In this document: positions 12,676-23,254 of the stretch, one piece after another
Numbering within the stretch: the first letter of the stretch is position 1
Layout of the letters: each line of letters begins with the position of its first letter
Source of the DNA: Zopfochytrium polystomum
Lineage: Eukaryota; Chytridiomycota; Chytridiomycetes; Chytridiales; Chytridiaceae
Length of the DNA stretch: 64,000 bases
NCBI GenBank assembly: GCA_025765615.1
Contig: JAIVFJ010000019.1
Location: forward strand, 124,001 to 188,000
Direction: 5' to 3'
Program-made: the position numbers and the translations under genes
The notes under the pieces: generated by a model
The model's input: the letters and a program-made list of their open reading frames with translations, nothing else
The model's database searches: none
Told to the model about the DNA's origin: nothing

Positions 12676-13426
12676 ACTAACTCAACAGGAAGAAACACGA
12701 AAGTGACTCAAAAAGGGGTGGGGATGCAGAAATAGATTGGGAGAAAATTCAACCTCGGACAACAAAGGCCGGAAAACTTGGTCGAAAAACGGTACAACGG
12801 CGTATGCTTCCGGACCCAACCCGCCCTTGTGGGGAGGAGTCCAATACAAAAACTAGAGCGAATGTGCAACCTTGCCTTTACAGTAAGGAAGCGAAGGTGC
12901 TTCCCTGCAGACTTGCTGAAAAAATGTACTCGAGAATGCCCATTAGGAAGTTTATCCATTGCAAAGGGAGCTTGAAAACTTGTGCCTTGAAAATTCCTGC
13001 TCCCCACAACGCAAAGAAATATAACGTTCACTGTGCTGGGCTCTCCCTTAAAAGTGCGACCTCGGTGATGATATTTCAGTATATTAACCGTACGCCGGTA
13101 CGCCCCGTTTGCCTGTTTGGATTATTTATCATGAACCCTCTGAGCTTCGCCATGAAAGAGAATCTTGTCGGAGGTTTTAAATCGAAACAATATCTGTTAG
13201 GCGGTGACCCAGGGACTGCTGGGAAGCCAGCGCGTCCATTTTTCCATATTTTACAAATAACATAAATATCCTAACTGTTGGGGGTGTCGCCCCCCGCGCG
13301 TGCTCTGCTAGCCAACCTCAAGCGCGCGTCCCCTCACCCCTTCGCCTTCGCCTTGCGCACCTCTGCCCCTCCTGTTTTCAGTTTCGACCGCCAACCAAGC
13401 CAGGCTCGATCCCGTGAACGGGGCCC
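11568..13426. other. Intergenic region between TAF12 and NXT1
   Basis: This is the TAF12 promoter side (11568-12250) followed by sequence downstream of NXT1. It holds a CA repeat at about 12294-12327 and a pure G run at 12645-12674. Short open frames between 12.7 and 13.3 kb have no recognisable content; I see no supported gene. Confidence 0.5.
12645..12674. repeat. Thirty-base poly-G run
   Basis: The plus strand reads 30 consecutive G residues. Such a run can form G-quadruplex DNA and is also a place where sequencing often miscounts bases. Confidence 0.9.
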
Positions 13427-14061
13427 TTAGACGAACCGGAAAGTATCTGCGGCAACCTTGTCTGAATGTGGTAGGGGGGTGGTAAAGGGGAAGAGGTGGC
13501 GGGCAAAAGAGGGGGGTCAGGGGTCAAGCAGCCCAATAAAAATCATCGCGCACCAAACCAAACTCACAAGTCTTTTTCCCCGTATCTGGAGCGACCGTCG
13601 CCAGCAGGACAAACGTCTGGCTGAAAGGTCGGTGCTGCGCCTCTCCGAATTTGAGGAGGCCTTTTTGTTTTGAAGGTCGTTGGGAGGAAAAAAACGTTAG
13701 GGAATGAATCCAGGTGTGGTACGGTGCTGTTTCTGCCTCTCACGAAGCACACACACAGACGACTACGAACCGGTGACGGTGACAATCAGGTTGTTGACAC
13801 CCGTTTCGTTAACGAGGGGTTGGCAGTCGTAGTTGTTGATGTCGTGCTCTGGGGGGCATTTGTTGTTTAGTAGGAGGGACACGCGACTTGGGATCGGTTG
13901 GTCTATTTTGCAATGGTGTTCCGTTGGCTGCGCATTTCCCGAGGTGAGCGCATTTTTTGTCGCCCATTTTCCCTCCCTTTCCCACATGCACACACATGCA
14001 TACCGAACGACGGATCGACGCAAGATCGCCCACGCAACCGCAGGTATGCAGGCAGAGGACT

Positions 14062-14106
<45 letters not shown>

Positions 14107-14380
14107 CACGCACACGCACCCAGGGGGCGATCAAGCTGAGAAAGAACAGAAAAAGAACAGCTGCATTTCTTCTTCTTCTTCACTACTACTTCTACTCACG
14201 CGAGCCGGGCATCTTGAGCAGCTGCTCGTTGAACGCGGCGATGCCTGGGAAAGGGTTGCCGTTCCACACGATTGCGGCGGCGTCGGTGTACATGATGTGC
14301 AGGTTGTGCCGCTGGGTGTCGTAGTACTTGTAGTAGCTCTTGACAAAGAGGTCGGCGGCTTTCGAGGCGGCGTCCGTCAT
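13427..14380 (-). CDS. NXT1: NTF2-related export protein NXT1 (p15)
   Basis: NXT1/p15 is the small partner of the mRNA export receptor NXF1/TAP; the pair carries mRNPs through nuclear pores. Exons (minus) 14380-14200, 13848-13771, 13660-13568 and 13461-13427 join exactly in frame to 128 residues, the normal size for p15. The protein starts MTDAASKAADLFVKSYYKYY and keeps the family landmarks: VWNGNPFPGIAAFNE, NNYDCQPL, a gly-containing turn before RPFSQTFVLLA, and the end YKVAADTFRF. The last coding exon is only 35 bp. NTF2 itself was considered, but the MPGSQHDINNYDCQPL and VAADTFRF segments fit NXT1 better. A head-to-head USP10-type gene starts 632 bp away at 15013. Budding yeast uses the divergent Mtr2 instead, so the p15-like form is an ancestral trait. 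Confidence 0.85.
14068..14106. repeat. CA microsatellite in NXT1 intron 1
   Basis: A run of CA units lies inside the first intron of NXT1 (13849-14199). Confidence 0.85.
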
Positions 14381-15012
14381 TGTTTGACTTGTCCCTTTTT
14401 TATTTTTTAATTTTTTTTTTTGGTGTCTTTCACTAATATAATAACGGTTTGAATTGAGTATTGCCGAAGGAGCCAATCGACAGAGGAAAACAATTTCCAC
14501 TCAGGTTGATTCCTGAAATGTAGCACCATTCTTGTCCCCCCCCAAACGACTGGCGCAAAACGCTTGCATTTGGCGCAGAATATAAGGCAGTGGCAACGCG
14601 GAAGGAAACACACAAACTCTCACACTCAACACGCACAGTATCTCTCTCCCACTCACCCTCTCTCTCTCGCTGTCTAATTCTTCCGCAATGGGAGTTGTGT
14701 ATGGGAATTTCTTTGTTTCGTAACTTGCAAGAGTTTCACGCAAAAAAAAAGAAAGGAAAGCAAAGAAGAATAATCGCGCGCGTGACGACAACCTTCAAGG
14801 GCTGGGGAAAAAAAAGAACAAAAGAAGGGAAAAAAAAGAAAGAAAGAAAGCCAGAACTGATATCACAAAGACCACCACCCACCCACCCAACACACTCAAA
14901 TTCACTCCCCAAGAGCGTCGCCCCCTCTCGCGAACACCCCCCTCAACACCCTTTTCGCCACTTTACGCCCTCCGTCCCTCCATCCCTCCCCTCCCCTCCC
15001 CTCCCCTCCCAA
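14381..15012. promoter_or_regulatory. Shared bidirectional promoter region of NXT1 and USP10-like gene
   Basis: The 632 bp between the two start codons must contain both promoters. It has CT-rich stretches near 14636-14680, A-rich tracts near 14740-14860, and a run of CCCCT units directly before the USP10-like ATG. No TATA box is obvious. Role inferred from position. Confidence 0.45.
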
Positions 15013-18000
15013 ATGCCGGAGCCTGTCGTGCCGTGGGCTGCAAAGGCAGCTGCGGCGGCGGCGGCGGTGGCGGCGCCGCCGCCGCCAGCTGGCAGTAGCA
15101 GTAGCCAGCGACCAGCCGCCGGCGCCCAGGCCCAAAGCTCGCGAGCTGGCCCGGCCAACAGCAGCAGCAGCAGCAGCAGAAACAACCCTCCCTCCCACAA
15201 CAACAACAACAGCAACAACAACTATCACAACTACAACTACAATCAAAACAACAACAGCAACAACAGCAACAACGACAACAACTACAACCACAACAACGGC
15301 AGTCGCAATCGTCCCCAGCAAACCCACCAGACCCAATCCCGCAACCACACAAAACCGGACCATGCTGGCGCCGCCAGCCATCACCAGCAGCAGCAACAGC
15401 AGCAGTACCAGCAGCACCAACCCTCGCAAAAGCAGTCTTCTCCTTCTCGGCCGCCGCAGCCCGCGTCGTCCAACGGATCCCTGCCCCTTTTACCTTCCGC
15501 CCCTTCGTTGCCCTCTTCCTTCCCGCCCGCCCCAAGTTATGGCGCCGCCCCAGTCAACGCGGACCCCACAGTTCATCCCGATGGTACTGCCTCCACCGCT
15601 CCCAACCCTACCCCCACCAGCCATCCGGCCTCTACTCCTATATCAGCTGCCGTTCCGCCTGGGTCGGCGGCGATGCCGGCATCTCTAATCCCCGAGCCAA
15701 CAACAAACGGAGTCATTCATAAGGTACTCCAGAACCCGCTCCCTCTGCGTTGTTGGATTTGCCCTCCCCTCACTGTCTGTTGCAGGAAAAACTACGCGAT
15801 AGCGTCAAGTTTGGCTCACTTCTACCGACGGACATGGCAGCTGTTGTCCCTCCGAGTCGCCTTCAGCAGCGCTTCCCAAAGGTCCGCCAAGTCATTTCTG
15901 CATCTGATCTGGGACAGTGCCCACCTAATCTGTAATGATTTCCTTGGATACCCAACAGAGCGGTTACTGGGCCTCGTTTAACAATCAGTCGTCGATCACA
16001 TTGGACAGACGGCGACACTTGTCCTTCGTTGTGAACCCACCGCCCGTTGCGCTGATCGCTGGAGAACATCAGTCTTCACCCGAATCGCAGGAGCCGTCAC
16101 ACGTTCTGGCAGAACCCGTCGCCTCTCCTCAACCAGCGGCGATCACAACAGAGCCGAACGCTTCAGTGACCGACTCGTCCACGGCGCAGAAGGCGCCATC
16201 GTCGATCAGTGACGGTGCGGCCCCTACCGCAACTCCAACCCCCCCGCCGAAGCAGCCACCTTCGTCATGGGCAGCTCTTTTCAAAAGTTCCAGTGCGAAC
16301 GGACAGGAAACCAAGCTCCCACCAAAGCCCGTAAAGCCTGTTGAAGGTCCCCAAAGTACGATCTTGTCATTACTCTTTATTTTTCTTTCTTCCGTATGAT
16401 CCTGTGTCCTGATCCCTATTTCCTGAAGGTTACCTGACAAAGTACGCCGCCTCATTTAACGCGAAACTCATTCGACCACGCGGTCTCATCAACAATGGAA
16501 ACATGTGTTTCATGAACGCCATTCTCCAACCGCTTGTACACTGTGTTCCTTTTTATAACCTGGTTCGGAGACTGTCAGAGGACATTAAACACACCTTCAA
16601 GAGCAAGACACCTCTCCTCGATGCAATGTATAATTTTCTGCAGGATGGTATCCAGCTGCTGACTCCAATTATGCAGGATTATCTTTTTCAACGAGTTCGA
16701 GGAACAAGGCCCCGGCGACAATAAAAAATGGGCTAATTCGTTTGGTTGGTAGTTGCTTGAATTGGCATCACTTGGCTTGTGTCAGCATTTCTCACGTCTA
16801 CTCTCCGGACAGACACGGAAGCATTTGCCCCAGAGTACGTGTACGATGCGTTGCGATCGCTCAAGAAATTGAGCTCAAGCAAGGTTTGATACTAGGATGT
16901 GCACACGATATATGTCTAAGGATTTGGTACATTCTTAGGGGCGACAGGAGGATGCGGAAGAATTCCTCGGCTTCATACTGGACGGACTACACGAGGAGCT
17001 TTTGTATGGTGAGCTTCTGTGCAGGTTCAATGCGGTTTTTTCTCAAGAACGTTCTTTTCAGTGCTGCACGGAAGCTCTTGGCGGGAAAAGACCGCACCTC
17101 TTCCTGTCGAAGAGGACGACAGCGAGTGGGTCGAAGTGGGCCCGAAGAACCGAACCCTGTTGACTCGACAGGTAATCTGGCATAGCACAGCGTATCAGTG
17201 TCCTTATCTTTCCATTCGACGCACGCGCGCCAGACTCAACATGTGGACTCTCCAATTACGCAAGTGTTTGGCGGTCAAACGCGGTCCACTGTTCGATGCA
17301 CGGGTCGTAAAGACTCTGTGTTGACAGAACCTTTCCTCGCGTTGCAGCTAGATATCACGGTGAGGGGAATCGAAAGGTTTTTGGCTGTAGCATTGTGCTG
17401 AAAAGGGAAAAATCGTTTGTTGTCCCATGTTGTTCAAATGGCCCCGAGAAGCCAGAGAACGTTCGAACCATCGAGGACGCGATCTACAACATGACGCGGC
17501 CGGAAGTTCTCGAGGGCTTCGGCTGCTCGGATGCTGGAGTACCGGTAGGCAATGGGCGAAGTTTTCTTTGTTCGTTTCTCCACCTGTGCCTTCTCATCTT
17601 CAACTTTTTTTTTCCTTGCGCATCATTGACTTTCAAAATCGCCGAAACCTCACATCAGGTTGACGCGACGAAACAGTCTCTCCTGCACCACCTTCCTCCC
17701 ATCCTCATCCTTCACCTGAAGCGGTTCATTTACAACAGCGTAGGCGGAACCCAGAAGCTGCGCACTCACGTCGGATTTACTACTGTCCTGAAAATCAAGT
17801 CAGAGTGGTCTCCTCATCCCTACGGGGTAAAGGAGTGTACCCTGAGTACCGTCTGTTTGCGGGTGCGTGAGAACCCACTTTGCCATCCCAACGAAGACCC
17901 TGGTTCTTTTCTTTTCCTTTCTTGGGGGGTCATGGAATTAACTTGGTGGTTGGATTTGACTGGGGGTTCTTTTTTTGGATGCTGTCGTATGGGCGAACTG

Positions 18001-18275
18001 TCTGTTCGCAGTCAAACTTTACGCCATTCAATCTTTTTTTTTCTTTTTCTTTCACTCCATCTGACCCTGTCCGTTTTTCAAAACCTCCGTTACCTACAGT
18101 CGTCAATCACCACGGCAAGTTCGCTGCGGGAGGACACTATACGTGCGATGTGCACCGACAGAACCAGTCGTGGCTGCGGGTCGATGACGCGGTTTTGACC
18201 GACGTGACGGAGGAAGAGGTGACCAAGGAGCAAGGAGACCGGCAGGCGTACATGCTCTTCTACGCTAGGAGCTGA
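15013..18275 (+). CDS. Ubiquitin carboxyl-terminal hydrolase, USP10/Ubp3 type (one frame break)
   Basis: A cysteine deubiquitinase of the USP family; Ubp3/USP10 acts with Bre5/G3BP in trafficking and selective autophagy. Twelve exons: 15013-15723, 15786-15881, 15959-16355, 16429-16627, 16677-16744, 16813-16883, 16939-17008, 17062-17171, 17234-17359, 17452-17544, 17659-17862, 18100-18275. The N-terminal 240 residues are Asn/Gln/Ser-rich. The catalytic Cys box is GLINNGNMCFMNAILQ (Cys about 427), the QEDAEEFLGFILDGLHEE box follows, then VFGGQTRS, LPPILILHLKRFIY, and the His box AAGGHYTCDV with SWLRVDDAVL. Order and spacing match USP10 throughout. Exon 11 is one base short: near 17821-17830 (a GGGG run) the frame must shift for KGVYPEYRLFA to follow, otherwise a premature end results. 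All other junctions close in frame. Intron 16628-16676 is only 49 bp. The end of exon 2 is uncertain (15881 or 15890). Confidence 0.85.
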
Positions 18276-19197
18276 AGCGGACACGACGCGAGGGAGGCCG
18301 CGCGGCCCCACTCGGGTGACGTGCCGTTCTGTACAATTTGTTCCTACGTTGGTGTTTCCAGTTGGCGGGGGATGATGGCTCAGTCAGGGTGAGAACGTTG
18401 GTGGGGACCAGGACGGGCAGAACTGGTTCAGTTGATGGAGGCGGAGCGGAAGCAGAGATTATACAGCAAGCGTCGCGTGATCTGCAGGTGGGAGACGCGA
18501 ATAAGAGGGTGAGACTCTGCTTGCTTCACTTTCTCCGTTTCCCGTTTTCTATCTTCCTCCCCTTTTTCCCTCCCCTCTTTCTGTGCTGGAGCCCTTTTCA
18601 ACCGTGATTCTCCGAATTTCTCGTTCGTGTGCCTGTCTCTAGTCTTAATGCTTTCCTACGTGATTCCCCCTTCCAGTCTTACCAATCTCTTCCAGTTTCC
18701 CCACCGTCAGCAACGTCGAAACCCACAGAGTTATCCTTTTTACCGCGCCTATCCCCGCGAGAGACCTTTTTTTTTCTGTTCTCCTTCTTTCTGGTTTCGC
18801 CGTCTGTTTTTCGTATTTTTATTCCCGTTTTTTTTTTGTTGTTGTTTTTTTGTCGTCTCGCCCGGCCAACAACCACTGCTCTCCTCTCTCTGTCGCGCAC
18901 GCTCTCTTCTGTTTTTCCTCCATCACCTCTCTCACTCTCTCTTTCACTGCCTCTTCACGCACCACTCGTAGCAGCGCGCGCGCGCGTCTACTGCTGCAGG
19001 ACCGCCCACCTAGTGGAATTTCGTCTCCTATTTTTTCTTTCTTTTTTTTCCTCGCTTTTTGCCGCCCAAGGAATGCAGTTGGGGGACGGGATTGGGCGCT
19101 CGAGCTTGTTCCTTTCTTGTTTTATTCTTCTTCTTTCTTTCGTTTTCCTGTCTTCTTTCTGGTGGGTCGCTTCCTTTGCTCTCCCCCCGTTTGCTGT

Positions 19198-19200
<3 letters not shown>

Positions 19201-19238
<38 letters not shown>
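19201..19238. repeat. Poly-T run
   Basis: Thirty-eight consecutive T residues, bounded by a G on each side. Confidence 0.85.
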
Positions 19239-19241
<3 letters not shown>

Positions 19242-19346
19242 TCGTACGTCCCTTGTTTTTCCTTCTTTTCTTCTTTTTTTTTTCTTCGACATCGTGTTGT
19301 TGATTGCTTGCTCTCAACGCTCTTTTTTTTCCTCTCCCTTCTTCAT

Positions 19347-19440
<94 letters not shown>
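19347..19440. repeat. CT dinucleotide array
   Basis: About 47 CT units interrupted once by TA near 19391. It lies in the intergenic pyrimidine-rich region. Confidence 0.9.
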
Positions 19441-19443
<3 letters not shown>

Positions 19444-21598
19444 TTCACTGACCCCCCGACCCCCGACCCCTCCTTCTGTCCCTCTGCTTTCTGTTTGGGC
19501 GCTCTATCTCTCTTCTATTTTCATCCCCCGATTTCTTGCCAGGTGTGTGTGTGCGTGTGTGTTCCGGGTTGTGAGCGTGTGTGTGTGTGTGTGACGACGA
19601 TGAAGCGGACGGCCCCCCAGTAGCAAGAAAAGAAGAAAATAAGTTGCCTTTTCTTTTTTTTTTTTTTGGAAGGAAGCACGTTTGGTTTGTTTGTAGGTGG
19701 GGTGTCCGTCTGGTCGACAACAAATGCACGAACGCACGCGAGACGTGATGCCCGTCGCTCACGCGGTCAACCACTGTAAAGAATATTGTGCCACCATTTG
19801 CACTGTTTCTTTTATTTTTTTTTTCTGACAAATTGACTGTACGCATGTCTTTCCGGGGGGAAGGGGGGAACTCGTCCATTTTCCTGTTTCCAATTGTTGT
19901 TGTTGTGTTGTTGTTCCCAAACTGTCCTGTTTGTTAGCTCCAAGTGTTTGAACTTTATTTTTATTTTATTTTTTTTTTTCTTGCGTCAAAGCGCTTTCAA
20001 ACGAATGAAAAAGCTTGCGGCAGTGCTTCAAATGATAATTTCCCAATTTTGCGCGCAACTGCGAAAGGGGCTTGCTTGCATGCATCACAAAAAACTCGAT
20101 TTTTTTCGTTTGCTGTCAAGCCCATTTTTTTTTTTTTATACATGTATTTATTTACTTCCCCCCCCCCCGTGTATTTTGAGATGGTCTGCTTGCTGATTAA
20201 TAAAGTTCAGGTATTTTGCTCAGGAAATCCATTGCCACCCTTTGACTGCCTTAAGACCACCAAACCACGCAGTGTGGCCACTCCAAACCCCAATTTTGAG
20301 ATCCACTGCCAAAATGTTGTGTTTTTTTTTTTTTTTTTTTTGGAATAAATGCGAAGAAGCAGCCTCATTAATCTCAATTATACAACCAACCCAACCAATA
20401 AATGCCATGTCTTAGGATTTAGATTTGTACCGCTGCTATTAGCACTCCTCCGTACCTTGATTTCCCCTCTTTTTTAAAGGAAGCCTGTGTGGACCTCTCC
20501 AACCAGCTGTCGTGAGCTTGATACAAGTTCACATGAGCTACAGTTGCTGTGAGAAGTGTTTGTGGAGAACCCCTGCCTGTCTGTGCGATGCGTGTTGACT
20601 AAGAGCGCCAATGTCGCATTAGCAACGCCAGATGGAGATGGAACTCCGACCTTGCATGAGCGATGATGAAGGCAAGAAAGGACACTGATGTTGCAAGGCA
20701 ACGACTTGCGAGATAACACACATGTTGCACAGCGACATCAATCATAGGTAGAACTCCAAGTCATCAGCATTCTATCTCCCACCAGCATTTTATCTCCCAC
20801 CATTGGTGATGGAGTTGACAGTTGGATGGAGGTTGGAGTACTGTTGAGCATACCACATTCATGGATGCCCCAACGGGAGTGTAATTACAAATGTGTGAGT
20901 CAGATAGACGGGCCTACCCCGTGGTTCCCCTGCCGCTAGACACTCAAGCTGGATTTGATTTGAAGATCGCATACGTCTCTATGAAAAAATCTTTGTTTTT
21001 TTTTCTTCTTTTTTTTTTTTTTTTTTTTCCTAGGCCTCTCAAAAGGCTACTAACAGCAAAGAGTGTTTGGACATGCTTGTCAGTAATGCATGTGCATGCA
21101 TGGATTACCAAACACGTGCCGAGAAGTAATAAATGCTGGGGGAATTTCTTATTCTTTGGGATGGGTGGTGTGTTTGCGAAGCCCTTTCTTTTTTTTTTGT
21201 CTCTTTTTTTTTCTTTCGTCTCCTCCGAGTGAAGTGAGCAGAGCTTTCTTTCTTTCTCTTCTTCCTTTTTTTATTTTTTTTATTTTTTGTAATTTTTTGT
21301 TCGCGACGATTCTCTTTCTCTTTCCATCTGTCGAAAGAACAAAAAGAAAAACCGCTTGGACGCAGATTTTTTCAAACACGAAAGAAAGAGGAACAAAGAA
21401 AGAAAAAAAAAAAATAAAAAAAAGTGTTGCGGCGCAAAAAAAAACAAACGCAAAACACACATACTCACACTAACGCACCCCCCACCCCCCCCCCCAACCC
21501 GGCGCTCGCGCACAGCTCCTCGGTACCCGGCCCCGCCCGGAATCCTCCTCCCCGTCCACCCTCCCCCCTTTCTCCCCCCTCGACCCTCCTCCACCCCA

Positions 21599-21673
21599 TC
21601 ACGGCGCCCACCCTCTTGCGCCGCCGACACCGCTACCTCCGCCTCCGTCCGCCGCCCCCAGCGCCTGCGACGA

Positions 21674-21711
<38 letters not shown>

Positions 21712-21898
21712 CCACCAGCGGCGCGACGGCGCGGATCTCGTACAAGTGCATCCGGGCGGCGTCGCGCAGCACGGCCATGGCGGCGCGCGAGTCGGCGAGC
21801 GCGCGCGGGAACCAGCGGCCGACAAAACAGCTTGTGCGCCGCCTCGGAGATGTGCAGGGCCTGGCGCTGCGGGGTGGACAGGGTCAGCTCGCGCGGGA

Positions 21899-21929
<31 letters not shown>

Positions 21930-22151
21930 CTGGTGATGGTGATGGTGCTGGTGCTGGTGCTGGTGCGGGTGCTGGTGCTGCTGCGCGTTCGGCTGCTGCG
22001 ACGGCGACGACGGCGGGGTGGTGCGCGGGCGGCGGCGGCGGCGGCAGCGGCGGCTGCTGCTGCTGGTGCGCCGACCCGCGCGGCTGCCGCCGTCGTTGGC
22101 GTCATCGGCGTCAAGGTCGGCGTCGACGTCGCCGTCGCGATTGCTGTCGTC

Positions 22152-22184
<33 letters not shown>

Positions 22185-23213
22185 CTCGCTGTTGCTGGCG
22201 CTGCTGAATCCCTTGAACACGTCGTCGTCGTCCTCGTTGCCGACCCAGCACATGCGCAGCGGGTCAAAGACCATGGCGCCGACGGACTGCGCGACCTTGT
22301 ATGATCCGCCGCGGTTGGTGATGAGGGCGGGTTTGGCGCGGGCGGCGACGGCGGCGGCGGCGGCGGCGGCGGCGTGCGGGGCGGCGGTTGGCGAGGCCGT
22401 GGCGGCCAGAGCCGCGGCGGGCGCCGGCGCCGTCTTGGACTCGAACTCGAGCGCTTCTTCTTCGTTGCCGTCCCACTTTTGCAGGACGGGGTCGTAGCGC
22501 ATGTCGCCGACGACTGTTGAGACGGTTTTTTTTTTTTTGTTTTTTTTTTTTTTTTAGTTTGCGGATTGGCCCGTCGTTGTTGCGATGTGTATGTGTGTGA
22601 GAGTGAGACGCCCCCGCCGCACACCGCACACCGCTCACCACGTACCTTTCAGAATGTCCGAGGGATGAAGGTTTCGTATGAGCGTGGGTTTCTTCTTGAC
22701 GCGCTGTGCGAGGCGAGTTGTCGCGACGCGCGAGTGAGACGATTTGCATCAAAGACAGACGAGAAAATAATCCGGGGAAAAAAAAAAGAGCAAGAAAAAG
22801 GGATAGGGAAATCTTTCAAACGGTAGATTCACCACGCACACACGCACACACACACAGACACACACACACAGACACCACACAAACAGCGCGGTCGTGCACA
22901 AACCTTTTTCGGAGGCGCGGGCGCGTGGGCGTGGCGGTTTCCAAGCTGAATCTCGTTTCTCCGAGGCCCGCCCAGCGACGACCCGACTCGGCTCTCGATC
23001 TCTGCTACAATGTTTTGTTGTTGTTGTTTTTTTGGGGCGTTGGAGGGAGGAGGAGGAGGAGGAGGGGAGGAGGAGGTTTTACTGTGGGCGCAAGCGGGAA
23101 GCCGGATGTGTGTGTGTGTGTGTGTGTGTGCGTGTGTGTGGAAGGGCGAAAACAGACACTCGGCCGAACTGAACGAGGCGGGCGGGCGTGGAAAAGAAAG
23201 TTGTTGCTTGAAG

Positions 23214-23254
<41 letters not shown>

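Larger units (their letters stand above)
18276..21598. other. Gene-poor stretch with pyrimidine tracts
   Basis: This region separates the convergent USP10-like and Byr4-like genes. It is dominated by T- and CT-rich DNA (18.5-19.5 kb). From about 20.4 to 20.95 kb the composition is mixed and includes an adjacent pair of similar 18-base units around 20767-20803. Open frames here translate simple repeats. I see no supported gene; a decayed element near 20.4-20.95 kb is possible. Confidence 0.5.

Noticed and set aside
19059..19623. Proteins encoded by the poly-T/CT region
   Set aside because: Poly-Phe and Ser-Leu repeat translations with no start context or conserved content.
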